From Candidatus Gastranaerophilales bacterium (lineage in GTDB: Bacteria > Cyanobacteriota > Vampirovibrionia > Gastranaerophilales > Gastranaerophilaceae), in NCBI GenBank assembly GCA_944324305.1, contig CALUVV010000001.1:248001-312000 (forward strand): a stretch of 64,000 nucleotides of DNA, written 5' to 3'. The position numbers and the translations under genes are program-made. Under the pieces are notes generated by a model, which worked only from the letters and a program-made list of their open reading frames with translations, ran no database searches and was not told the DNA's origin. The first letter of the stretch is position 1. The number at the start of each line of letters is the position of its first letter. Shown here in pieces: positions 7,968 through 16,909 of this stretch.

Positions 7968-10538
7968 ATGAACAAAAAGCAATTATTTATTGCGGCTGTA
8001 GCTGCGGTATTGTCCGTTACAGGAGTAAATGCCAGCGTTATTACAGGCGTTGAAGGCAACGGAGGGATTTTTAATATTAACCCCGAACACGTAAACGGAG
8101 ATGTAGGTTACAGGCAATATGACCAGTTTGAACTTTCTAAAGGTGATATTGCAAACCTAATTTATAAATACGGGCAAAGAGATCTTGAAACTTTTATTAA
8201 CCTTGTTGACGGACAAGTAAAAATTGACGGGATATTAAACACTATGCGTGACGGTAATTTCTATAACGGGCACGCTATATTTATTTCTCCTAACGGAATG
8301 GTTGTTGGAGCAAGCGGTGTACTTAACGTAGGTTCATTATCCGTTGTTACTCCTACTGATGATAAATATAATACTCTAAAAGGCGATTATGCAGCCAGGA
8401 ACTATACTAATATTAATGAGATTTCTAAGCTAAAGCAGGACAGCAACGCTGATATCACAATTGCAGGTAAAGTCTTTGCAAGAAACGGTGTTGACCTGCG
8501 CGGTGCAAATATTAACGTTTCAGGCGACATCTTAAACGGAGTAAAAGCTGCAGATGCTCTAACATCTGAAACTCAAGCTAATAACTTATTTAACTCTCTT
8601 GTAAATACTGACGGAATTGTACAGGCAAATGCTTTTGAATCAAACGGAAGCAGCATTGTTATTAAATCAGGCGGCAAAACTGACGGTTCTAAGCTCGCAG
8701 ATGCCGGTATTAACATTTCCGGCAAAGTTATCAACCACTCAGGCGGTGAAACAGCTTTGACCAACCACGGCGGCAAAGGGTTAACGGTAACAGGAAATGT
8801 ACAGGCTAATAATAAACTGAACTTATATAACACTAACGGAAATTTAAATATTGCAGGTAAAGTATCAAACAGCAACGCAGCATTATCAATTTCCAACAAA
8901 GGCGGAGACCTTGATATCGGCAATAAAGCAGATATTTCTACAGATAACGCCCTTGAAATCGTAAATAACGGTACAGGACACCTTGCAATTGCAGGTAAAA
9001 CAACTTCTGCCGGAAAAACAGATATCGTTAACGAAGGTAAAGGCGGTATAAATATTTCAGGTACCGTCGGCAGCACTTCCACTCCTTCTGTCAGAATAGT
9101 TAACCGTAACGGTGAACTTGTAATTGCATCAACCGCAAATGTTTCGGCTAACGACACATTAAGAGTGGAAAATTCAGGCTCAGGGATGTCTGCAAACGGA
9201 ACTTTAACAGCAAATAAAAAAGTTTCAATTGAAAATAAATCAGGCAACTTAAACATTAACGGCAAAGTTGCTGTTACTAAAGGTGATATTACAATTTTAA
9301 ACAACGGAGATAAATTAACTCTTGCTTCTGGCAGTAATATCGCAGGAAACGGAAATGTTTCAATTAAAAATAACGGTACAAACGGTATGACTTTGGAAGG
9401 AACACTTACAAATACCGGTGAAACCGCTATTAGGAACACTAAAGGACAATTACTGGCTAACGGTACAATTACAAATGAAGGTAATATGGGCATTATTAAC
9501 GAAGGAACAGGAATTGTAATTTCTAAAAATGCTAAAATTACCAATAAAGGTACAACCAAAATTGTTAATACAGGTGAAAACGGAATGTCTGTTGTCGGTT
9601 CGGTAGACAATACAGGAGACTTATATTTCTATAATGATAACGGAAAATTATCATTTACTACGGATTCCGGCAACACTACAGCTGCTAAAGTAACAAACCG
9701 CGACGGAAATCTTTACATTGCGTCAAGAAAAGATGCAACAGGTATTTCCTCTAGTTCTTCAAGCGTTATCTCAAATGAAAACGGAAATATCGTTATTAGA
9801 AATAAAGGTACACAAACCGCTGAAAACAACAGAGGTTTAGATCTTCAAGGAACTATTTCAAATAAAGGCGGAGATGTTGCAATCAATAACGATAAAAATG
9901 ATATGTACATTTCAGGAAACATAAATGTTGAAAACGGAAACCTTGGTATTATAAATAACGCCGGTGCAGGAAAAGCAGACCTTGCAAGCAACGGTAAAAT
10001 CACAATAACTAACGGTAATGCTAACATTAAAAATGAAGGCAGCGGTGATATGACAGTCAACAGTGAAATCACTCATAACGGAAGATTAAATATTCTCGGA
10101 AACTCTGGTTATTTAACTCTCGGAGGTATAATTCACAATAACAGTAACGGTAATCTTGATGACAACAACGGCTTCTATGCAGCATCAAGAGCAAACGGTA
10201 CAGGTATTAATGTAACAAGCGGCTTCAACGGTGACGGCAACGGACAATATCTAATCAAAAACATTTCCGGTGATAATGGTTTGAGATACCAGGGTAATAT
10301 AAATACAAATGCTCAGGCCGAATTATATAACCAAAAAGGCGATATGACCGTAGGCGGCTCATTAACAGGAAAACCGGCTGTAATCTTAAATACAGGAGAT
10401 AAATTAACTGTTAACGGAACAGTATCAAGCGAAACTGATGCAAAAGTTGTAAATAAAGGTACTGCAGCAGCAGATGTTTCAAAAGCAACTGTTAATACTC
10501 CGAATGAAAAATGGTTCTATGAAAAACTAAAAAAATAG
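7968..10538 (+). CDS. Secreted filamentous-haemagglutinin-like beta-helix adhesin (TPS domain)
   Basis: 856 residues. Residues 1-22 are a Sec signal peptide ending VNA-S. The N-terminal 150 or so residues look like the two-partner-secretion domain of FHA-type exoproteins (GNGGIFNINPEHVNGDVGY, then FISPNGMVVGASGVLNVGSL, corresponding to the NPNG segment). The remainder is a long degenerate repeat rich in Asn, Gly and Ile/Val (NGxLxIxGxV), a parallel beta-helix. It would leave the cell through a TpsB/Omp85 partner, which is absent here. A TATAAT at 7898-7903 and an AAAGGAG site precede it; a strong terminator follows. Confidence 0.8.
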   Translation: MNKKQLFIAAVAAVLSVTGVNASVITGVEGNGGIFNINPEHVNGDVGYRQYDQFELSKGDIANLIYKYGQRDLETFINLVDGQVKIDGILNTMRDGNFYNGHAIFISPNGMVVGASGVLNVGSLSVVTPTDDKYNTLKGDYAARNYTNINEISKLKQDSNADITIAGKVFARNGVDLRGANINVSGDILNGVKAADALTSETQANNLFNSLVNTDGIVQANAFESNGSSIVIKSGGKTDGSKLADAGINISGKVINHSGGETALTNHGGKGLTVTGNVQANNKLNLYNTNGNLNIAGKVSNSNAALSISNKGGDLDIGNKADISTDNALEIVNNGTGHLAIAGKTTSAGKTDIVNEGKGGINISGTVGSTSTPSVRIVNRNGELVIASTANVSANDTLRVENSGSGMSANGTLTANKKVSIENKSGNLNINGKVAVTKGDITILNNGDKLTLASGSNIAGNGNVSIKNNGTNGMTLEGTLTNTGETAIRNTKGQLLANGTITNEGNMGIINEGTGIVISKNAKITNKGTTKIVNTGENGMSVVGSVDNTGDLYFYNDNGKLSFTTDSGNTTAAKVTNRDGNLYIASRKDATGISSSSSSVISNENGNIVIRNKGTQTAENNRGLDLQGTISNKGGDVAINNDKNDMYISGNINVENGNLGIINNAGAGKADLASNGKITITNGNANIKNEGSGDMTVNSEITHNGRLNILGNSGYLTLGGIIHNNSNGNLDDNNGFYAASRANGTGINVTSGFNGDGNGQYLIKNISGDNGLRYQGNINTNAQAELYNQKGDMTVGGSLTGKPAVILNTGDKLTVNGTVSSETDAKVVNKGTAAADVSKATVNTPNEKWFYEKLKK

Positions 10539-10559
10539 ACCTAAAAATACATAATAGAA

Positions 10560-10590
10560 AAGAGTTCCAATAAATGGAACTCTTTTTTTT
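10560..10590 (+). terminator. Intrinsic terminator of adhesin gene
   Basis: AGAGTTCC (10561-10568) pairs with GGAACTCT (10576-10583), followed by an uninterrupted T-run. Confidence 0.9.
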
Positions 10591-10649
10591 ATAAAAGGGG
10601 GTTGCAATTTAAAATTCAGCATTACATAATGAAAAAGTAAATTAAATAT

Positions 10650-10726
<77 letters not shown>

Positions 10727-10732
10727 ATTGAT

Positions 10733-10772
10733 ATAACAGGGTTTTAGATAATAATTGAAACCCTGTTATTTA
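10733..10772 (+). terminator. Terminator after tRNA-fMet
   Basis: ATAACAGGGTTT (10733-10744) pairs perfectly with AAACCCTGTTAT (10758-10769); moderate T content follows. Confidence 0.75.
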
Positions 10773-10799
10773 TTTAAAAATACGAAATTTAGCCAATAT

Positions 10800-11660
10800 T
10801 TAATTAATATAATTATAGACAATTGATGATATATCTTTTATAAGCTTCGCATTCATGTCATCCGGCATTTTTGAGTCAGTTAACATTACAGAAATATAAT
10901 AACTTTTCCCGTTTTTTAATATGATAAAACCTGCATCGTTATCAGCTATTTTTTCTCCGTTTTTATTACGTGACGATGAGCCTGTTTTATGTCCTATAAC
11001 TGCATCCTGGGGCAAACCTGCTTTCAGTTTATTTTCACCGGTAGATGTTTTTATCATAATTTCATTAAAAAACTCGGTTCTGTCTTCAGAAAGAATTTTG
11101 CCTTCATGCGCTTTTTTAATCAGTCTTACAATATCTTTATTATAAGCTTTATTTAAATATTGTTTTTCAATATCAATATTCATTTCCTTTTCATTTACAA
11201 AAATTTCAATATCAGTAAATCCGATAGAATGTATATACTTTTCAAGTTCGGCAATTCCCCCGTAATAATCAAGCAATATGTCACAAGCATTATTATCGCT
11301 TTGAGAAATCATATATTCTAAAAGTTCTTTTATGCTTATTTCAAAGGGGACGCTGCCAAACTTTTTAAGCATCGGAGAATAAGTGTTTTTGTTTAGCATA
11401 GATTTGTCAATTTTCAATTTTGTATTGAGATTGATATTTTCATTTTCTAATACTTTAAGCGCAACTAAAATTTTAAAAACACTCAATAAAGGCTGTTTTT
11501 GGTTTCCGACATTCCACATTCTGTTTCCGCTGATTACGCTGACACCGACAATACAGTCTTTATTTTTTATAAGTTTTCTTATTTTAAAAGTTAAGCTGTT
11601 TTGAACAACTATAAAGCCGATAATTACAAAAATCAGAACTGATATAAATAAATTCTTCAT
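10800..11660 (-). CDS. Class A beta-lactamase
   Basis: Serine hydrolase that opens beta-lactam rings, expected in the periplasm. 286 residues. A hydrophobic N-terminus (residues 3-20) acts as signal or anchor. All class A motifs are present: SVFK with the nucleophile Ser60 and Lys63, SDN, an omega-loop EKEMN (Glu and Asn of E166/N170), and HKTG. The motif style and spacing suggest a subclass A2-like enzyme (CfxA/CblA/PER relatives), though that assignment is tentative. It is a single gene with no regulator or mobile element beside it, so probably intrinsic; substrate range cannot be read from sequence. Confidence 0.9.
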   Translation of the reverse strand: MKNLFISVLIFVIIGFIVVQNSLTFKIRKLIKNKDCIVGVSVISGNRMWNVGNQKQPLLSVFKILVALKVLENENINLNTKLKIDKSMLNKNTYSPMLKKFGSVPFEISIKELLEYMISQSDNNACDILLDYYGGIAELEKYIHSIGFTDIEIFVNEKEMNIDIEKQYLNKAYNKDIVRLIKKAHEGKILSEDRTEFFNEIMIKTSTGENKLKAGLPQDAVIGHKTGSSSRNKNGEKIADNDAGFIILKNGKSYYISVMLTDSKMPDDMNAKLIKDISSIVYNYIN

Positions 11661-11767
11661 ACAAGAATTATAGCATTAACAAGCATACAGAAACGCTGAC
11701 TTGCACAGCAGGCAAAAATCTTAAATAATCGAAATGGTTATTAAAGAAAGCAATAAGGGGATAAGTT

Positions 11768-12616
11768 ATGTCAGAAAATAATAAAAATGATAAACGTATT
11801 AATACAGAACCAGTATTAAAAGGCGGTATAAGCAATACGGTATATATTTGGCGGGCAGAGGAAAAAGCCTGCGAAAAATGTCAGGCTTTAGACGGTCGGG
11901 AATATTATAATATTGAAGATATACCTGACAGACCTCATCCCAACTGCAAATGTTATATAGAAACACAAACAGATGATGAACTTTGCGATTGTTACGATTT
12001 GTATGAGCAGCTGGAAGAAATAATGACGAATTTTAATATTCTCGAAAGTGCTGTCGGAGCTGAAATTGCATCCGTCGAGAATTTGGCATCTCAGGCAAAC
12101 ACTTATTTAACGGAATTAGAAGAAAGTTTAAACGAGCTCTCAGGAGATTACGGAATGCATCTGTCTGAATGCGAATATAATATTGATGCTGATTATGAAC
12201 AAATGTATGCACAAAGATTTGAACTGCTTACATTAATAAATGATATAACAGGACTGCTCAGCCCCCTGCAAACAATACTCGGAACAATATACAGTTTTGT
12301 GAGTAATTACATTTATCTGTTAGCCGAAAGAGACGGTACAATGGATAAATTCTATCATTCAAAAGCAAATTGTGAAGCAGCACAAAGAGGAATTTTAGGA
12401 ACAGCAGTCGCAACGGGATTAAGTGATTTAAAAGAATTATATGATTCTTTTACATATGTGCACACACACAAAGTAAGCAAAGAAGAAGCTCTTGCAGATT
12501 CTCAACGAGATCAGGTCGCCAACAATGAGGGAAGAACAAGAGGAAGAATGTACCCTGATTGTAATTGTGAAATACTGATGTGGGGATTACGCCCTGCGCA
12601 CAGAAAAGAAAAATAA
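11768..12616 (+). CDS. Protein with phage head-morphogenesis-like Cys motif, function unknown
   Basis: 282 residues behind an AAGGGG ribosome-binding site. Residues about 25-65 (YIWRAEEKACEKC-ALDG, then RPHPNCKCYIE) resemble the C-terminal cysteine/histidine segment of Mu gpF-like capsid morphogenesis proteins. A coiled-coil-like middle follows. The last 90 residues carry a second cysteine set (KANCEAAQRG, then DQVANNEGRTRGRMYPDCNCE), which reminds me of C-terminal regions of some Rhs-type proteins. There is no signal peptide. It stands alone on the chromosome, far from the prophage. Its role is unknown; a domesticated phage protein or an effector-like protein are both possible. Confidence 0.55.
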   Translation: MSENNKNDKRINTEPVLKGGISNTVYIWRAEEKACEKCQALDGREYYNIEDIPDRPHPNCKCYIETQTDDELCDCYDLYEQLEEIMTNFNILESAVGAEIASVENLASQANTYLTELEESLNELSGDYGMHLSECEYNIDADYEQMYAQRFELLTLINDITGLLSPLQTILGTIYSFVSNYIYLLAERDGTMDKFYHSKANCEAAQRGILGTAVATGLSDLKELYDSFTYVHTHKVSKEEALADSQRDQVANNEGRTRGRMYPDCNCEILMWGLRPAHRKEK

Positions 12617-12667
12617 AAAAGGAATTATTTTTAATATTATTTAACTATTTGAATTTATAATGTTTGT

Positions 12668-12904
12668 ATGAATTACAAATATTCGGCACTAATACTATTA
12701 ATTATAATTATTTTTTCGAATTTAATTAAAACAGCTTATTTTAAGTTTGTTGAATTGAATATGTGCCTTGATACGGGGATTTGTTCAGAAGGAATTATAA
12801 CCAGAGTGGACGGAAACCTTGTTGAAATAAATGAAGAAAACTGCAAAAAATATAACAAAACCTGGAACCCCAAAAATCGAACCTGCAATATAAGACTTTA
12901 TTAA
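12668..12904 (+). CDS. Small membrane-anchored hypothetical protein
   Basis: 78 residues with one N-terminal hydrophobic segment (about residues 6-22) and a short hydrophilic domain with four cysteines. TATAAT at 12656-12661 lies six bases before the ATG and there is no ribosome-binding site, so the message is probably leaderless. Function unknown. Confidence 0.6.
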   Translation: MNYKYSALILLIIIIFSNLIKTAYFKFVELNMCLDTGICSEGIITRVDGNLVEINEENCKKYNKTWNPKNRTCNIRLY

Positions 12905-12931
12905 AAAAGTACAGCGTTATGCTGTACTTTT
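12905..12931. terminator. Bidirectional terminator between convergent genes
   Basis: AAAAGTACAGC (12905-12915) pairs with GCTGTACTTTT (12921-12931); A and T runs make it work in both directions. Confidence 0.88.
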
Positions 12932-12937
12932 AACTTG

Positions 12938-14446
12938 TTATTTGTCGTATTGTCTAAAGCCAATCGGTTTGTATGTCTTCCCGTTATTATTTGAAAATTC
13001 ATTGACTGCTTTTGAAAAGTCTTCGGAAGTAATTTCCAAAGCTTCAATATCTGATTTTGTAAACGAACCTTCTTCCATCTTTTTATAAATTCCTGTTCTT
13101 TCAAACGCATTTTCGTTAGCTGCATTAACAATGTGTGATATATCCGCCCCTGTCGTTTTCATATCAAGCAGTTCTTTTGCAAGTTTATTTTTATCTACGT
13201 CTGAAGCAAGAGATTTATTTCTCGTATGGATATCAAAAATTTTAAGTATTCCTTCTACGGTATCAGGCGCATTAACTTCAATGTGCTGCCCGAAACGCCC
13301 GGAACGTGTGATGGCATCATCAAGCATATTTAATTTATTTGTAGCCGCAATTACATAAATATCATCACCGTTTTTCTCAACATCGCTCATTAACGTTAAA
13401 AGCTGATTTACAACTTTATCTCCGTAAACATCTTTTCCGCTGCGTTTTTTTGCTACGGCATCAAATTCATCAATAAAAATTATGCTCGGCTGATTTTCTC
13501 TTGCGAGTTCAAAAAGGTTTCTCCAGTTTTCTTCGGACTCTCCAACCCATTTTGACTCCATTTCAAGTCCGTTTAATTTGACAAAGTTTGCACTCGTTTC
13601 ATTAGCTAAAGCTTGAGCAATAAGAGTTTTTCCTGTACCGGGCGGTCCGTACATAATAAAGCCGTGATTTACAATACTGTTTTCGTATGCTTCAGGATAC
13701 TTAACCGGATAGAGAATTCCTTTTTTAAGGTCGTTTATAACTTTATCCTGCCCTCCGACATCCTCAAAAGTAAGTTTTTTGCCTTTAACTCCGTCTTGTT
13801 TAACCAGTGAAAGTATAGATTTTAAATTTTGCTTTTGTATTGCAGGTTTAACATCATTTGTCAGGTCAAAAACTCTTGAAAATATATGTCTGTGTAAACT
13901 CAAATCGGCTTTAGGCTTATCTTTAATAACTATATCCGTATCATTAACTTTGACAGTATCTCCGGGAAGAACATAAAAGCTTTCACCTTGTTTGATGGGA
14001 GCCTGACCGCTCTGGTCAATCAGAAACATGTCAAACTTATTCGGGTTAATGACTTCCAATTCATCATGAGCATTTCTCAAAAAAGCTGCTGTTCCTTGTA
14101 TGCCTTCATCTTCAACATAAAGAAAACGCTTGATTATATTTTGAAAACATGCTGAAGATTCTTTTAAAGCTTTTTGAGCATCTTTCAATGATTTTGCGGT
14201 TACAACAATATCGCCGTGCCTTGCTACCTGAAACATTGCAGCTAAACGGTCATCAAGCGGAATTTTCTTAGCAAGTGTTAACGCAGTAGTCTGCAAGCTT
14301 GTAAAACTAACTTGAGAATTGTCATTTTTTATACTTTTAGCAGAAGCAAAAGGAACTACATTTCCGGTATGCTCAGAATTGCCCCCCCCCCGAACTTGAT
14401 AAGTGTTATTTTTACAATAATAATTTTGTACAGGTAAAATTTTCAC
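12938..14446 (-). CDS. AAA+ ATPase (Cdc48/FtsH-like module) with lineage-type N-terminus
   Basis: 502 residues, GTG start at 14446 behind AGGGGGTG. Residues 1-50 are low complexity, include a GGG run encoded by a C10 tract and end NSQVSFTS. A middle domain of unknown fold covers about 60-200. One AAA module follows: Walker A GPPGTGKT (267-274), Walker B IIFIDEFDA (322-330), and a second region of homology ending SRGF-type RSGRFGQHIEV with the arginine finger. The single ring resembles p97 D-domains or FtsH without the protease or membrane parts. Likely an unfoldase or remodelling ATPase; substrate unknown. It is the only gene in its unit. Confidence 0.8.
   Translation of the reverse strand: MKILPVQNYYCKNNTYQVRGGGNSEHTGNVVPFASAKSIKNDNSQVSFTSLQTTALTLAKKIPLDDRLAAMFQVARHGDIVVTAKSLKDAQKALKESSACFQNIIKRFLYVEDEGIQGTAAFLRNAHDELEVINPNKFDMFLIDQSGQAPIKQGESFYVLPGDTVKVNDTDIVIKDKPKADLSLHRHIFSRVFDLTNDVKPAIQKQNLKSILSLVKQDGVKGKKLTFEDVGGQDKVINDLKKGILYPVKYPEAYENSIVNHGFIMYGPPGTGKTLIAQALANETSANFVKLNGLEMESKWVGESEENWRNLFELARENQPSIIFIDEFDAVAKKRSGKDVYGDKVVNQLLTLMSDVEKNGDDIYVIAATNKLNMLDDAITRSGRFGQHIEVNAPDTVEGILKIFDIHTRNKSLASDVDKNKLAKELLDMKTTGADISHIVNAANENAFERTGIYKKMEEGSFTKSDIEALEITSEDFSKAVNEFSNNNGKTYKPIGFRQYDK
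14382..14391. repeat. C10 homopolymer tract in AAA+ ATPase N-terminus (copy 3 of TTG-C10-GA)
   Basis: Ten C flanked by TTG and GAA, the same context as the tracts at 265 and 2179. Here ten bases keep the ATPase frame open, reading R-G-G-G-N on the minus strand; any single-base change would abolish the protein after about 22 codons. Confidence 0.85.
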
Positions 14447-14613
14447 AGATACACCCCCTTTTACGATTTCTCCAGATTACAGTATGTTTTAAATAACGTC
14501 AATAGCCTGACCTGCTTGCAAAAGGTAAAACTATTACAGTTGTAGCAAATATTCATATTTACATTTCTTTACAATTGATATTAAAATCATTATTTGATAA
14601 AATTTTAAGCGTT

Positions 14614-15087
14614 ATGAGTATAGAAAAAGTAAAAGATTTTTTAAAGAAATACAATAAAGACCGTGCTGTAATCGAGCTTAGTCAGTCGAGTGCAACAGTT
14701 GAACTGGCTGCGGCAGCTTTAAGAGTTATTCCTGCAAGAATAGCTAAAACATTATCTTTTAAAACCGATAAATCCTGTATTCTTGTAGTTTGTGCAGGTG
14801 ATGCAAGGATTGACAATAAAAAATTCAGGAACTTTTTTGGAATTAAAGCCAAGATGCTTACACCCGAAGAAGTAATATCTTATACAGGGCATGCAATCGG
14901 CGGGGTATGTCCGTTTGCACTTGCGGATAACAGTGTAAAAGTTTATTGTGATTTATCTCTTAAAAGATTTTCAACGATTTTCCCTGCTTGCGGGAGCGGG
15001 AATTCCGCAATAGAACTTACATGTGATGAACTTTTTGAAATTTCCGGTTGCTGCCAATGGGTTGATGTCTGCAAAGATTGGAATTAA
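14614..15087 (+). CDS. YbaK/EbsC-family aminoacyl-tRNA deacylase
   Basis: 157 residues from the ATG at 14614 (MSIEKVKDFLKKYN). The YbaK/ProX domain hydrolyses mischarged tRNA such as Cys-tRNA(Pro). Segments AARIAKTLSFK-like (PARIAKTLSFK), the substrate-pocket GHAIGGVCPFAL and the closing CGSGNSAIELT match the family. A longer in-frame start at 14575 exists but lacks conserved sequence. It is followed four bases later by the EamA gene, so the two are probably co-transcribed. Confidence 0.88.
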   Translation: MSIEKVKDFLKKYNKDRAVIELSQSSATVELAAAALRVIPARIAKTLSFKTDKSCILVVCAGDARIDNKKFRNFFGIKAKMLTPEEVISYTGHAIGGVCPFALADNSVKVYCDLSLKRFSTIFPACGSGNSAIELTCDELFEISGCCQWVDVCKDWN

Positions 15088-15091
15088 CGTA

Positions 15092-15946
15092 ATGCAAGTT
15101 TTGTATAATTTTATAGCAATATTTATAAGAGTAGCAGCAAATTCATTAAGCAATGTTTTTCAGAAAAAACTTGCCTTTGAAGGTGAAAACCCTGTTATTG
15201 TAAACTTCATAAATTATTTACTCCTGAGTTTATTGTCCGTTCCGCTTTTGTTTTTTGTTGATTATTCTGCAGTTAATTTAAAATTTTTGTTGTATGCTTT
15301 AGCCGGTGGTTTAACAGGTGCTGTATGCAATTGTTTTATGGTAATGGCTCTTGAAAAAGGCGAGTTATCCGTACTCGGCCCGATTAATTCTTATAAAGCT
15401 GTTATCGGACTTATTTTCGGTATGCTTATCCTGCATGAAATGCCGAATATGTATGGAATTTTGGGGATTGCTTTAATCATATCCGGGTCGTATTTTATTC
15501 TGGAAAGCCCCAAAGCATTAATGAAAAAAGATATTCAGTACAGAATTTATGCACTCATTTTTTCAGCAATTGAAGCCGTATTTATAAAAAAAGTTATTAT
15601 ACTTTCATCAATAACCGCATCATTTATTACTTCAAGTTTTCTCGGGGCAATTTTTTCATTCATAATTATGAATATCTTTTCTTCCTCAAAACTTAAATTG
15701 CCTGTTAAAAGACACTTAATAATGTATGTTTTAACAGCGTTATGTTTTGGTCTGATGACATTTACCACAGCATACGTCTTTAAGTATATGAATGTAGGAT
15801 ACGCTTTATCGCTTTTTCAACTTTCCATTATTATTAATGTAATTCTCGGATATAAACTGTTTAACGAAAAAAATCTCTTAAAAAAACTTTTCGGCTCCTT
15901 AATAATTCTTATAGGTTCGGCAACAATTTTAATTTTCGGACATTAA
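15092..15946 (+). CDS. EamA-family (DMT superfamily) membrane transporter
   Basis: 284 residues from the ATG at 15092, four bases after the preceding stop; an in-frame upstream start lies inside the YbaK gene. About ten hydrophobic helices in two similar halves, as in EamA/DMT exporters. The tail segment LSLFQLSIIINVILGYKLFNEK followed by a final helix is typical of the repeat end. Substrate cannot be inferred. Confidence 0.82.
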   Translation: MQVLYNFIAIFIRVAANSLSNVFQKKLAFEGENPVIVNFINYLLLSLLSVPLLFFVDYSAVNLKFLLYALAGGLTGAVCNCFMVMALEKGELSVLGPINSYKAVIGLIFGMLILHEMPNMYGILGIALIISGSYFILESPKALMKKDIQYRIYALIFSAIEAVFIKKVIILSSITASFITSSFLGAIFSFIIMNIFSSSKLKLPVKRHLIMYVLTALCFGLMTFTTAYVFKYMNVGYALSLFQLSIIINVILGYKLFNEKNLLKKLFGSLIILIGSATILIFGH

Positions 15947-15976
15947 TATGGTAGAATAATCCGAAAGGGGTAAAAA

Positions 15977-16606
15977 ATGCTTGCACCAATAAACGGTACA
16001 AGATTAGAATATGATATAAGGCAGTATAAAAGCCGCAGAAATCACAGGATAGAGGAAGCTGACAGCTCAACAAAAGTTAAAGTTGCGGCAGGCTCGATAG
16101 CAGGGACTGTTCTGCCTATGCTTATGCTTGCAAAAAAACAGAAAAGCAGACTTTATAATATTAAATACGGAGTTAAAGAAATGATTTTTGTCAGTGCGGG
16201 AAGTATTGCAGGCGGGCTTGCAGCAGGACTGCTATGCGATAAAAAAGAATTCCGCAAACAAAAAGTAAATGAAAGTGTTTTTCAATTTATGAACGCATCT
16301 GTACCTCCGCTTTTAACAGCTGCCCTATATTCATTCAGCAAAAATATTAAGTACAGAATTGTAAGCACAATTGCGGGACTTTTCGGAGGCATGCATATTG
16401 CAGCTAAACTTTCAAACATAATTAACGACCCTTATGACAAAGTTCCCGACAGAAAACTTACTTTCAAAGATTCTATCGCGAACATTGACGATGCATTAGG
16501 GGTTTTAATCCTTGCAAAAGTTCCGATTGCAGAAAAATTACACGTTGATAAAACCCTTCCCGCAATCTACAGCTGGTGCGGCTACAGAGCAGGCATAAGC
16601 AATTAG
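15977..16606 (+). CDS. Hypothetical membrane-associated protein
   Basis: 209 residues behind AAAGGGG. A basic N-terminus, then glycine/alanine-rich hydrophobic segments around residues 33-50, 65-85 and 105-145. No known domain. It overlaps the convergent gene 16603-16893 by four bases. Confidence 0.6.
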   Translation: MLAPINGTRLEYDIRQYKSRRNHRIEEADSSTKVKVAAGSIAGTVLPMLMLAKKQKSRLYNIKYGVKEMIFVSAGSIAGGLAAGLLCDKKEFRKQKVNESVFQFMNASVPPLLTAALYSFSKNIKYRIVSTIAGLFGGMHIAAKLSNIINDPYDKVPDRKLTFKDSIANIDDALGVLILAKVPIAEKLHVDKTLPAIYSWCGYRAGISN

Positions 16607-16893
16607 TCCGTCACGCTGTTATCATTTTCAATCTTAATCTGCCCGTTCTCTTCAACAAATTTTTTCTTATTGAATAACTTTTTAATAAGCGGTTCTTTCG
16701 GAGCAGTCCTTTTTTCAAAACGTGCCTTTTCGGTTTCAACGTCATTATAATCGTTAAGTTCTTCCATTCTGAATCTCTGCTGATTAATCATCTGCATATC
16801 ATGCACCTGAATAATTGCGGCATCGGGTGGAAGTACACAGTAAGCAGGTAAGATTGAAAAACATAATAATGCGGTTAAAATAAATTTTTTCAT
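16603..16893 (-). CDS. Small exported hypothetical protein
   Basis: 96 residues with a signal peptide (MKKFILTALLCFSILPAYC) and a charged, helical mature part rich in Glu, Lys and Arg. An AGGAGAAT ribosome-binding site is present. It follows the SIMPL gene by 16 bases on the same strand and is probably co-expressed with it. Function unknown. Confidence 0.6.
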   Translation of the reverse strand: MKKFILTALLCFSILPAYCVLPPDAAIIQVHDMQMINQQRFRMEELNDYNDVETEKARFEKRTAPKEPLIKKLFNKKKFVEENGQIKIENDNSVTD

Positions 16894-16909
16894 ACTTTAA
16901 TTCTCCTGA

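Noticed and set aside
8573..9610. Long open frame opposite the adhesin gene (345 codons)
   Set aside because: Product is a Pro/Leu/Ile-rich string typical of the reverse of a repeat-rich coding frame; no ribosome-binding site or start context.
15547..15768. Open frame opposite the EamA gene
   Set aside because: Shadow of a transporter with clear helices; no supporting signals.
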